NCBI GenBank assembly: GCA_038144195.1
Contig: JAYQNH010000002.1
Span: forward strand, 1 to 64,000
Length of the DNA stretch: 64,000 bases
Direction: 5' to 3'
Source: VMDJ01 sp038144195
GTDB lineage: Bacteria; Pseudomonadota; Gammaproteobacteria; Chromatiales; Chromatiaceae
The notes below the pieces were generated by a model. The model saw only the letters and a list, made by a program, of their open reading frames with translations. It made no database searches and was not told the DNA's origin. Both the position numbers and the translations under genes were made by a program. Shown here piece by piece: positions 55,752 through 63,415 of the stretch. The number at the start of each line of letters is the position of its first letter. The stretch's first letter is position 1.

Positions 55752-56534
55752 TCAGGCAACTGCCTGATTCTTTTTAGCCGCTGCGGTAGCAGCTTCGAAT
55801 GCTGACATCAATTCACCTCGAAGATTTTGAACATTAGGATCATGTCTCTCACGCGGATCAGGTAAATCAACACTCATATCATGAGCAATGTCGCCAGGCG
55901 AACCCGCCATAATGACTGCTCTATCAGCCATTATGATTGCCTCGTCTATGTCATGGGTCACGATAACTAAATTAATACCAATTCTTTTAGCAATAGAACG
56001 AACATCTCTCTGTAACGATGCGCGGGTGAATGCATCCAAAGCCGAAAAAGGTTCGTCTAAAAGCAAAACTTCCGGCTCCATTACGAGCGAGCGGGCTAAC
56101 GCTACACGCTGCTGTTGACCGCCAGACAAGTCTTGAACATTAATATCCGCAAAGTCATTTAATTCGACAAGATCAATAACCTCATCCACACGTTTTTCAA
56201 TTTCTGACTTGGAGGTATTTCCAAAACTCAACCCAACTCCAGCAATTTCTCTAACGGTCATCCATGGGAACAAATGTGGAGCTTGAAACATCATTACCCA
56301 ACGCGGAGATGGCTTAACAATATTCTCACCATTAAACAGAACATTACCGCCAGTAGCCCGCAGACAGCCTGATAAAATATGCAAAAGTGTTGACTTGCCA
56401 CAACCAGAGCGTCCAATAATTGCTAACGCTTCTCCCGGTGGAGAAACCAAATTTATGTTGTTAAACGTTAACGGGCTTTTACTTGTGTATCTATGCGTTA
56501 ACTCTTTGAGTTCAATGTTTGTACCACGTGCCAT
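55752..56534 (-). CDS. ABC transporter ATP-binding protein (NitT/TauT type)
   Basis: A 260-residue ATPase: Walker A GRSGCGKST, Q-loop FQAPHLFPWMTV, signature LSGGQQQRVALARSLV, Walker B EVLLLDEPFSALDA and switch histidine VTHDIDEAI. It powers the two permeases downstream. The gene lies between the activator-like gene (14 bases) and the binding protein (55 bases), so transporter and enzyme are one operon. Confidence 0.92.
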   Translation of the reverse strand: MARGTNIELKELTHRYTSKSPLTFNNINLVSPPGEALAIIGRSGCGKSTLLHILSGCLRATGGNVLFNGENIVKPSPRWVMMFQAPHLFPWMTVREIAGVGLSFGNTSKSEIEKRVDEVIDLVELNDFADINVQDLSGGQQQRVALARSLVMEPEVLLLDEPFSALDAFTRASLQRDVRSIAKRIGINLVIVTHDIDEAIIMADRAVIMAGSPGDIAHDMSVDLPDPRERHDPNVQNLRGELMSAFEAATAAAKKNQAVA

Positions 56535-56548
56535 TAGATATCCAACTG

Positions 56549-57004
56549 TTAACTTTTTTCGAACAAAAATGTTGTATTGGACTCATCAGGAGAGTCTTCA
56601 TCTAACAAACGCTCTTTAATAGAAGCCATACACGACTTAAGTTCATTTTCATCGAAATGGCCGCGTTGAATCATTGAGTGTGCGAGAGATAACAATTGAT
56701 TTTCAGGATAAGGGACATCCTTATATAAGGAAGCAGACAACTCATCTTCCTCATTCCGCCTATCCAGTGCTGCCAAAGAATAATCATTGGCATCTATTTC
56801 ATTGTGATCACTATAGCAAGAATCTCCAGCCAATAAATCGCAGGTAGTTTCAAGAGTGACCTTCCAAGGCGGCTCTGGATTTTCAACACCATACTGGGCA
56901 GAAAGATCCTTCCAAGAACGACCTTTTGCCTTTATCTCATCTAGCAAAGATACTGATTTAAAGGTTGCTTTAACATCAACAAAGTTTTTTGTGCTTTCCA
57001 TCAT
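56549..57004 (-). CDS. Thiocyanate hydrolase activator, P15K-like
   Basis: A 151-residue protein 11 bases after scnC. It is related to the nitrile-hydratase beta-subunit/accessory family: GRSWKDLSAQYGVENPEPPW, then PYPENQLLSLAHSMIQRGHF and a final helix. In Thiobacillus thioparus the small protein P15K, encoded downstream of scnC, promotes cobalt insertion into the enzyme. Position, length and this sequence character support the same role. Cys pairs (CDLLAGDSC) may carry cobalt; that is inference. Confidence 0.8.
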   Translation of the reverse strand: MMESTKNFVDVKATFKSVSLLDEIKAKGRSWKDLSAQYGVENPEPPWKVTLETTCDLLAGDSCYSDHNEIDANDYSLAALDRRNEEDELSASLYKDVPYPENQLLSLAHSMIQRGHFDENELKSCMASIKERLLDEDSPDESNTTFLFEKS

Positions 57005-57015
57005 TAAAACCCGCC

Positions 57016-57732
57016 TTAATGATCATGCGGCACAGGCTTTAACGCCTTGCGAACAGGGCGAGTCGCATTGGATGTCACACCTGGCTTAGGGACAGCAACA
57101 CCTATCAAACAATCTCGAGTCACGATTTCAGCTAATTGATCTTCAGTCCAACCCTCGGTTCCCTCGGGCCTAGTTGGCATAACAATATAACGTGTCTTTT
57201 GATTTGAATCGCCAACACGTACTTCAACATCGCCGTCCAGCTGCAAGCCAAATTCAGATAGTACAGAACGCGGCCAACGAACTAGACGTCGACGGTAATT
57301 TGGTGTTCTGTACCACTCAGGTGATTGACCCAAGATTGGACGCGGGTAACAAGAACAAAGCGTACAAACAACGACATGCTTTAGCTTAGGCGTATCAGCT
57401 AACACACGAAGATTACAATAGTCACTTGGAGTACCAAATTTAGTTGGCATACCTTCAATCCAATCAACGCCAACAGCTTTACTCGCCTCTACACCATCTT
57501 CAAGACAGAGTTTCTTGTAATCTTCATCCAACCAAGCCTTGGCTACCAATCTTGCTGCTGGTAGCGGACCCAAGGTATGTATATATTCTGTCCAAGAGCG
57601 ATGGTCTTCTGCAGAAAACAGACCCTTTTCAATAGCTAATTCTCTAACGGCAATTTCTAGAATTTCAAAATCACTTACTTCTTCAACCATCGGTGCCGCT
57701 TTGTGGCTATGTCCATGATCTTTATCAGACAT
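57016..57732 (-). CDS. scnC: Thiocyanate hydrolase gamma subunit (cobalt-binding, catalytic)
   Basis: The catalytic subunit of thiocyanate hydrolase, converting SCN- and water to COS and ammonia. It is homologous to nitrile hydratase alpha. VCTLCSCYPRPILGQSPEW carries the cobalt-type claw CTLCSC (cysteines at residues 123, 126, 128). A His-rich N-terminus (DHGHSHK) fits a cobalt chaperoning role. ATG at 57732 follows AAGGGGGT by four bases and is preferred to TTG 57747. The roughly 238 residues match the known gamma subunit length closely. Intact. Confidence 0.95.
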   Translation of the reverse strand: MSDKDHGHSHKAAPMVEEVSDFEILEIAVRELAIEKGLFSAEDHRSWTEYIHTLGPLPAARLVAKAWLDEDYKKLCLEDGVEASKAVGVDWIEGMPTKFGTPSDYCNLRVLADTPKLKHVVVCTLCSCYPRPILGQSPEWYRTPNYRRRLVRWPRSVLSEFGLQLDGDVEVRVGDSNQKTRYIVMPTRPEGTEGWTEDQLAEIVTRDCLIGVAVPKPGVTSNATRPVRKALKPVPHDH

Positions 57733-57763
57733 AAATACCCCCTTCAATTTTTTAAATTTTGTA

Positions 57764-58132
57764 TTAAGCCTTCTCTAACCATCTCTCAGAAACTTCTGTT
57801 TCCAGAGTGTCAGCCTCATATGTGTTGTTATATTCAGGCCACAAATCACTTTGCTTAAAAACAATGCTGTAGAACCATTCAACATCATCTGTATTGTCCC
57901 AAGCTTCATTCTCAGCTGGCGGACTCTCATAAACTAAACGCACCACCGTAGCTTCAGCACCTCTTGTATAGACCATGGTGCGGGAATAAAAAAGATCGGG
58001 CAGATCTTTAACACGAACCCTGTCACCAACTTTAAATTTTGGCTTACCCGCCTTTCCTGCAAAACACTGAGGATCACCGATTCCGGTCGCCATTTTGGCA
58101 TGGTGGGTTCTATCGTAATTTGGTTTACTCAT
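57764..58132 (-). CDS. scnA: Thiocyanate hydrolase alpha subunit
   Basis: A 122-residue subunit homologous to the C-terminal half of nitrile hydratase beta. Reads DRTHHAKMATGIGDPQCFAG, FKVGDRVRVKDLPDLFYSRT (an SH3-like barrel) and VEWFYSIVFKQSDLWPEY. Known alpha subunits are about 126 residues. Its ATG lies within the scnB stop region (overlap 8 bases), so translation is coupled and stoichiometry fixed. Confidence 0.93.
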   Translation of the reverse strand: MSKPNYDRTHHAKMATGIGDPQCFAGKAGKPKFKVGDRVRVKDLPDLFYSRTMVYTRGAEATVVRLVYESPPAENEAWDNTDDVEWFYSIVFKQSDLWPEYNNTYEADTLETEVSERWLEKA

Positions 58133-58556
58133 AACGTTTTTTCACCTCAGCAATTTTGTCACTTAATTCAATATTGGTAACAAACTGCTTATCTACCAAA
58201 ATCAATGCTGCAGATAACAACCATCTTCCATAATATGGGAGTCCAAGATAGGCTGTTTGCCCAACATCTACATTTTGGCGACGACGCCTCTCTTCAGCGG
58301 TCCAGACACCACGCCACGCTAGACATTCACAAGTAGCAAAAGTATTTAACTCCCAAATCTCTTCTTCTTTTTCTTCGTAACGGATAGGAATGTCATACTC
58401 ACCCCCAACATCATGGCAAGAACGCGTGTAAGCCCGCCAAAGGGTATGATCAATCATATCGGGGGATGGCGCATGAGTCTCGTTATGTAATGCTGGCTGA
58501 ACCTGCCCCATCATAGCGAGGTGAGTATGCACCTCATTTCTAGTAGACGATGTCAT
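58125..58556 (-). CDS. scnB: Thiocyanate hydrolase beta subunit
   Basis: Homologous to the N-terminal half of nitrile hydratase beta. HTLWRAYTRSCHDVGGEYDI, ERRRRQNVDVGQTAYLGLPY, YGRWLLSAALILVDKQFVT. ATG at 58556 follows AGGAGAGGA and is preferred to TTG 58559; 143 residues. The order scnB-scnA-scnC is the same as in Thiobacillus thioparus. First gene of a long minus-strand operon. Confidence 0.93.
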   Translation of the reverse strand: MTSSTRNEVHTHLAMMGQVQPALHNETHAPSPDMIDHTLWRAYTRSCHDVGGEYDIPIRYEEKEEEIWELNTFATCECLAWRGVWTAEERRRRQNVDVGQTAYLGLPYYGRWLLSAALILVDKQFVTNIELSDKIAEVKKRYE

Positions 58557-58904
58557 CAATTCCTCTCCTATCAGTCTAAAATTCAGCCCTAATCAAACTG
58601 ACTGAACACAAGTAGATAAATTTAAATACTGCCACCAATGAATTAAGATCCAATTCCCAGCCTATTAGGATATACCTCATGGTTAGGAATTCTCTTTACT
58701 TATATTGATTCAAGCTCGTTCAATAAACCAACATTAAAATCCGATATCGTTTATAAGAAGAAGCTATGCAAAGAAACACTTCAAAACTTATTCATGTTCA
58801 GTGATGAAATCAACGTGGCTTAGATCAAGACTTTAAAATAAGAAATTTCTTGCGCGGAATTAACTTACTTTAATTTGAGATAAGGCCTACACAACATTTG
58901 TAAA
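58557..58904. other. Upstream region of the scn operon, no gene
   Basis: AT-rich leader and promoter space for scnB. On the minus strand AATTCC (complement of 58687-58692) and GGAATT (about 58652-58657) form widely spaced inverted half-sites around GGTATATCC. TTCTTATAAACGA (58747-58759) is a T-N11-A match sharing a TTCTTAT half-site with the dyad beside the CynR-like gene. No clear -35/-10 is claimed. Confidence 0.4.
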
Positions 58905-58933
58905 GAATAAAAAATGCCCCGACTAGCGGGGCA
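58905..58933 (-). terminator. Terminator of the CbiM-like gene
   Basis: Perfect seven-base stem TGCCCCG/CGGGGCA with loop CTAGT, followed on the minus strand by TTTTTTATT. It insulates the scn operon from the CbiM-like gene. Confidence 0.9.
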
Positions 58934-58959
58934 AATAATGAAGTTATCTAAAGCCCTTG

Positions 58960-59634
58960 TTAACCCAAGACTCTTGAGTTAATAAGTTTAGACTCACCAA
59001 CAATAGACTCATGGTTTTTAATAGCGCCTAATAGAAGTAAATCCAATAATGGCTCCACAACCACGACAACTGAATAGCTTGCAGCAAATGCCATAACAGC
59101 GGTAAGCGTTTCTACGCCGAAACCGCTTCCATAAACAGACCAAAATGCTACCCAGGAAACAATGCCAGCCTGATAAATGGCTGAGAACTTTAATGATTGC
59201 TTGTAGGAAATATCTTTATAAGCAACATCTTCTGCGATAATTTTTTTCGCTAACACGTTTAACGCAAAAAGAGGAACAAGTAAGGTTGTAAGGTTCATGC
59301 CTAATTGAGGCAGATCGGTTGGAGCAAAGAATATACCCTGAAGCAACAAACCAAAAGTTAGGCCGATTGCCGCAGCACTTGCACCAAACAACAAGAACAG
59401 AGTGGAGCCCAAAATAAAATGAACCTCAGAAACGCCAACAGGATAATGCGGCAGAACCTGAAAGAAGCAAAAAACCAGAACTGAAGCCATTAATCCCCTG
59501 ACTAAAATTGACAAGGCATTATCACGTTTGAAGCTATCTAAAATCAGCTTAATTGAATACGTGGCAGCGCCACCAGCTGTAATGGCTCCAAGCATAAGCT
59601 TCGCTCCATTTACAACACCAGGTTCAATATGCAT
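58960..59634 (-). CDS. CbiM/CbtA-type cobalt (or nickel) uptake permease
   Basis: A 224-residue membrane protein with about six helices. ATG at 59634 is fixed by a perfect AGGAGG five bases upstream and gives the N-terminus MHIEPGVVNGAK. In CbiM/NikM proteins the free N-terminal Met-His is a metal ligand, so the longer TTG reading at 59658 would be non-functional. No ECF A or T components are in view, so it either acts alone or borrows them. Adjacent to the cobalt enzyme, cobalt is the likely substrate. Confidence 0.8.
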   Translation of the reverse strand: MHIEPGVVNGAKLMLGAITAGGAATYSIKLILDSFKRDNALSILVRGLMASVLVFCFFQVLPHYPVGVSEVHFILGSTLFLLFGASAAAIGLTFGLLLQGIFFAPTDLPQLGMNLTTLLVPLFALNVLAKKIIAEDVAYKDISYKQSLKFSAIYQAGIVSWVAFWSVYGSGFGVETLTAVMAFAASYSVVVVVEPLLDLLLLGAIKNHESIVGESKLINSRVLG

Positions 59635-59828
59635 ATATCCTCCTGTGCACGTGTGCAACTGAAATAAAATTATTTTTTAAAATACGAAACACAACCTACA
59701 CACTTTAAGGAATGTGAGTATTTCGTTTAAAAAAATATGACCCAAACCTCTTTTGAATACAAAGATTAAAACCCAATACTTGTTATAGGAACTTGGCTAT
59801 AAAGACAGAAAATGAATGAAATAACGGA

Positions 59829-60734
59829 TTAAACAGAGTAGAAATTCTCAGCAAATTCACGAAATTCCCTACAAGCCGGGCTTGTTCTAACGCTTTGGCC
59901 GCAAACCAGACTGATTGAATGGTGAGGGAGCTCAGGAAGCAAAGGGATTGAGGTGAAGAAGTCTTTATTTTTTACAATGGTTACCGGAAGGATAGATGCC
60001 AAACCTCCGTGAGTGAGAAATTCAATTATTGCACTGAGAGAGGAAGTTTCAATTTTGACATTTGGATTTATCCCGTGGTTTAAGCAATATTGGTCTATCT
60101 GTTTCCTGAGCGCATAATTCGCATTTAGTAATACTAAAGGGGTTTCTTCAAGAAAGTGTTTGCTCAATGAAGTTGAATCTTCCGAAAAATACTCACTACT
60201 AAAGACAACACCTAATTTCTCAACTAATAAGGCGCTACAGTGCGCAATGCTGGGACAAACATCATTATTAAGCGTATTACTAAACGCAACGCCAATATCA
60301 ATCACACCTTCGATTAAAGAATCTTTAATCTCACTTTGTGGCATTTCTTCAACGCTGATTGAAATACCTGGGTATTTCTTTATAAAAGCGGCAATAAGAG
60401 GAGTGGTTAAATAATCGGTGATAGGAGTCATGCCCAGTCTTATGTAACCCCTACTTAAATCCTTAAGCTCCTGTACAGACCTAGTTGCAGATTCGAGTTC
60501 TTTTAATGCCCTTTGAGTGTGAGAAACATACATCTCACCGGAGGGCGTTAGCTTAACGTTTCTTCCCGACCTATCTAGTAGTTTCACCCCAAGACCATCT
60601 TCAAGCTGCTTAATTTGTTGTGATAGTGAAGGTTGAGAAATGTACAAGGCCTCTGCTGCTCGAGTAAAACTTTGGTACTCCGCAACCGCAAGAAGGTAAG
60701 TAAGAGAACGAGGGAGCAAGCTCACTTTTGGCAT
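59829..60734 (-). CDS. LysR-family regulator, CynR-like
   Basis: A 301-residue LTTR. Helix-turn-helix at residues about 5-65 (FTRAAEALYISQPSLSQQI, LEDGLGVKLLDRSGR). The effector domain tracks E. coli CynR unusually well: LVLLNANYALRKQIDQYC against the LVLLSAEFATREQIDHYC of CynR. CynR senses cyanate. ATG at 60734 has AGG nine bases upstream and is preferred to TTG 60776. It diverges from the methyltransferase and faces the CbiM-like gene. Confidence 0.85.
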   Translation of the reverse strand: MPKVSLLPRSLTYLLAVAEYQSFTRAAEALYISQPSLSQQIKQLEDGLGVKLLDRSGRNVKLTPSGEMYVSHTQRALKELESATRSVQELKDLSRGYIRLGMTPITDYLTTPLIAAFIKKYPGISISVEEMPQSEIKDSLIEGVIDIGVAFSNTLNNDVCPSIAHCSALLVEKLGVVFSSEYFSEDSTSLSKHFLEETPLVLLNANYALRKQIDQYCLNHGINPNVKIETSSLSAIIEFLTHGGLASILPVTIVKNKDFFTSIPLLPELPHHSISLVCGQSVRTSPACREFREFAENFYSV

Positions 60735-60821
60735 TGAATTAAGCCTATTAGATTTATTGGTTTTTAATCTTTGCAAAATATCAAATATTATTTCAACTTA
60801 ATATCTAGAGAAAAAAGGTTA

Positions 60822-60836
60822 ATTCTTATTAAGAAT
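60822..60836. promoter_or_regulatory. Perfect T-N11-A dyad, probable LysR-type operator
   Basis: ATTCTTA-T-TAAGAAT, seven-base arms, in the 169-base divergent space between the CynR-like gene and the methyltransferase. It contains T-N11-A (60823 to 60835), the classic LTTR recognition pattern. Confidence 0.7.
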
Positions 60837-60903
60837 ATAACTATGTTATTTAAAACTAATTATTTGTTTAAAATTGTTTAACATATTTTCACAAAACATC
60901 ACT

Positions 60904-61725
60904 ATGAAAGACCCACACAGGTTTATAAACACCCTTGACGTTGATGCACATAAAGCAATTATTGATCGTTTAGAAAGTCGCGCTAAAGATAAAGTTTTTT
61001 CTGACTTATTAGATAATTATTTGTTAGAGCTGAACCCATCAATGTCCGACAACATTCTTGAAATAGGATGTGGAACTGGGGTGGTGCTTAGAAGATTATT
61101 AGCTCTTTTCAGTGAGGTATTGAGTGTTAAGGGTTTTGATCAATGCCCTTCACTAATTCAATCTGGATTAAATCAAGCTGCGAAAGAAGGCGTTGCCTCT
61201 AAAATAGATCTAAGTATAGGTGACGCCCACAAAATTGAATCTGAGGACTGTGCCTTTGATATTGTTATTGCGCATACGGTTATCAGTCACGTGACCGACC
61301 CAGCAAAGGTACTAAAAGAAATAGGCAGGGTATTGAGCAAATCTGGTACTGCAATTATTTTTGATGGTGATTATGCATCCCTTTCCTACGCTTTTCCGGA
61401 TCATGAATTTGGCAGCAAAGTTGACGAAGCGCTTGTAAATCACACATTCAACAACCCTAAAGTCATGCGCGATTTGCCTAGATTACTTGAAAATTGTAAC
61501 CTGACACTTCATAAGGCTTGGGCTAATACAGTTTCCGAAGTTGGAAAAGCGAGCTACTTTAAGTCATTTGCTGATACATACATTGGTAACGTAGAAAAAA
61601 GCGGGGATTTACCTTCAAGTGCCTTAGAAATTTGGCGGAATGAACAAGAAAAAGCTAGTAGAAGCAATACTTTCTTTGCATCTTGTAACTACTATACTTA
61701 TTTTTTAAATCGAGCAAAAATTTAA
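60904..61725 (+). CDS. SAM-dependent class I methyltransferase
   Basis: A 273-residue methyltransferase, motif I ILEIGCGTGVVLRR, then GFDQCPSLIQ (acidic loop), IDLSIGDAHKI, and VIAHTVISHV. A generic small-molecule Methyltransf_11-type fold. Start is ATG 60904; the frame is open upstream from a TTG at 60874 but with no better ribosome-binding site. It is transcribed away from the CynR-like gene across the dyad, so it is the likely regulated target. Substrate unknown. Confidence 0.8.
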   Translation: MKDPHRFINTLDVDAHKAIIDRLESRAKDKVFSDLLDNYLLELNPSMSDNILEIGCGTGVVLRRLLALFSEVLSVKGFDQCPSLIQSGLNQAAKEGVASKIDLSIGDAHKIESEDCAFDIVIAHTVISHVTDPAKVLKEIGRVLSKSGTAIIFDGDYASLSYAFPDHEFGSKVDEALVNHTFNNPKVMRDLPRLLENCNLTLHKAWANTVSEVGKASYFKSFADTYIGNVEKSGDLPSSALEIWRNEQEKASRSNTFFASCNYYTYFLNRAKI

Positions 61726-61801
61726 CCAGCTATCGCGGCATTTTAAAAATAACTTCCCATGATTGATTAAGTATTCTCAATATTTAACACTGGAGTGCAG
61801 C

Positions 61802-62644
61802 TTGCCTTTAAATGACTGGATTATTCAGAATGAATCGACCATTAGGTTGTTGTTCTTTACGACCGCCTTTCTCGCCATATTTACTTGGGAAATCTTTAGC
61901 CCAAGACGGTTGCTTCTTTTGTCAAAGTCTCACAGGTGGTTTAACAACATTAGTTTAATGATGATAAACACCATCGCTTTAAGGTTTACTTTTCCATTCT
62001 TGGCTGTAGGTTTAGCGATATGGGTGGAGACACAGAGTCAAGGTATTCTTAATAAAACAGAATTCCCTTTATGGTTAAAAATTATTTTTGGCGTACTGAT
62101 TCTAGACTTACTAATCTACTTCCAGCATCGAGTATTCCACTCAATCCCAATCCTTTGGCAGCTACATAAAGTTCATCATGCAGATTTAGATTTTGACGTC
62201 ACAACGGGGGTAAGATTTCATACGTTAGAAGTACTCTTATCAATGCTCATAAAAATGGCAGCTATTTATCTGCTCGGCCCGCCCGCTATTGCCGTACTAA
62301 TTTTTGAAATCTTATTAAGCTCAACATCAATTTTTAACCACGGAAATATATATATACCGCCTCACATCGACAGAATAATAAGGTATGCCATTGTCACGCC
62401 AGACATGCATCGCATCCATCACTCCAGTATTGAAGTTGAAACTAATTCAAACTTTGGTTTTTGCACATCAGTATGGGATAGGCTTTTTAAAACCTACACA
62501 CCCAGCCCTCAGCAGGGGCAAGTCAACATGAATATAGGCATCTTAGAAACTCAACTAGGACATGAAACCAATAATTTGGTAAAAATGTTGTTAATGCCAT
62601 TTCGCAAGAACAGCACTACGTTGAAAAAAAGAAATTGGCAATAA
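61802..62644 (+). CDS. Sterol desaturase / fatty acid hydroxylase superfamily protein
   Basis: A di-iron membrane hydroxylase. Histidine boxes: HRVFH (about 121), HKVHH, HTLEV..., NHGN and MHRIHH. Four or five hydrophobic segments. A TTG at 61802 with GGAG six bases upstream is chosen; the frame is open from 61763. Length 280 residues. Neighbours of such genes usually make or modify lipids; its link to thiocyanate is unknown. Confidence 0.82.
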   Translation: MPLNDWIIQNESTIRLLFFTTAFLAIFTWEIFSPRRLLLLSKSHRWFNNISLMMINTIALRFTFPFLAVGLAIWVETQSQGILNKTEFPLWLKIIFGVLILDLLIYFQHRVFHSIPILWQLHKVHHADLDFDVTTGVRFHTLEVLLSMLIKMAAIYLLGPPAIAVLIFEILLSSTSIFNHGNIYIPPHIDRIIRYAIVTPDMHRIHHSSIEVETNSNFGFCTSVWDRLFKTYTPSPQQGQVNMNIGILETQLGHETNNLVKMLLMPFRKNSTTLKKRNWQ

Positions 62645-62959
62645 CACCAAATCGAAATGAGTAACCTGAAAGACTTTCAAAGCATACTTTTAATGGTCAC
62701 CATATTGGTGCGTAGAATATAGTCTCGCACTACTTTAGTGCGCATTGACCTTAAAAAATCTACCCCCTTACCTTTATACTTCGCTATTTGAAAGCATTCC
62801 AAATAGCAACAGCCACTCTTTTCCTTCAATTCAAAAGACACCTAACCCTAAGCTTATCTTCCATTCTAAATAATTGTATGCCTATAGATTTTCAAACCAA
62901 GCTGGCATGTAGCTTGCTTGTTTTGTTCTTACTTTTATTTGAAAAGGATCTAATTTGAA
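62645..62959. promoter_or_regulatory. Leader and regulatory region upstream of cynS
   Basis: Gene-free. It holds two perfect inverted repeats: CGCACTA-CTT-TAGTGCG (62726-62742) and GCTATTTG-N9-CAAATAGC (62783-62807). The first could be a terminator remnant for the hydroxylase gene, the second an operator or leader hairpin. AAGGAT precedes the cynS ATG. Confidence 0.5.
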
Positions 62960-63399
62960 ATGAATAAAACTGAGATGAAAAAAATAATTCTTGATGCGAA
63001 AAAAGCTAAAGATATTAGTTGGGAACAGCTTTCTAAGCATGTTTGTCTATCACCTGTTTTTGTTGTCTCCGCATGTATGGGCATGAACCATCTTGAAAAA
63101 GATAATGCCGATAAATTAGCTTTTGCATTAGGCTTAGACGCATCTATATCTAATGCACTACAAGAGTTCCCTAATAAGAAATGGGATCAAATTGTGCCTA
63201 CGGATCCGGTTTTATATAGGTTTTACGAAATGACTGGAGTGTACGGCGAGACCATGAAAGAACTGATTCACGAGAAATTTGGCGATGGAATTATGTTGCG
63301 ATCGATTTCTCAATGGAAATTGATAAAGAAGAAAATCCAGCTGGGGATAGGGTAGTAATCACTCTTAATGGTAAGTTTTTACCTTATAAATCTTGGTAG
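62960..63399 (+). CDS. cynS: Cyanate hydratase (cyanase), one-base deletion near the active site
   Basis: Converts cyanate and bicarbonate to ammonia and two CO2. The N-terminal helical domain (ILDAKKAKDISWEQLSKHVC) and C-terminal domain DPVLYRFYEMTGVYGETMKE carry the catalytic Arg and Glu. At about 63297 one base is missing: restoring C in ATG-TCT-GCG-ATC-GAT yields GDGIMSAIDF, with the catalytic Ser, and the frame then ends VVITLNGKFLPYKSW. Repaired length 146 residues. Without repair the protein loses the serine and its dimer tail. Confidence 0.88.
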
Positions 63400-63415
63400 C
63401 CATTGTTATTAACAC

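Noticed and set aside
57016..58559. Annotating the three subunits as nitrile hydratase
   Set aside because: The beta homologue is split into two small genes (143 and 122 residues), and the third has the length and CTLCSC motif of thiocyanate hydrolase gamma, in the known scnB-scnA-scnC order.
59635..59658. Longer N-terminus of the CbiM-like protein from TTG
   Set aside because: It would bury the metal-binding Met-His, and AGGAGG lies directly before the inner ATG.
59635..59828. Cobalamin riboswitch upstream of the CbiM-like gene
   Set aside because: No B12-box-like sequence or extended conserved fold is seen; the gap is simple AT-rich DNA.
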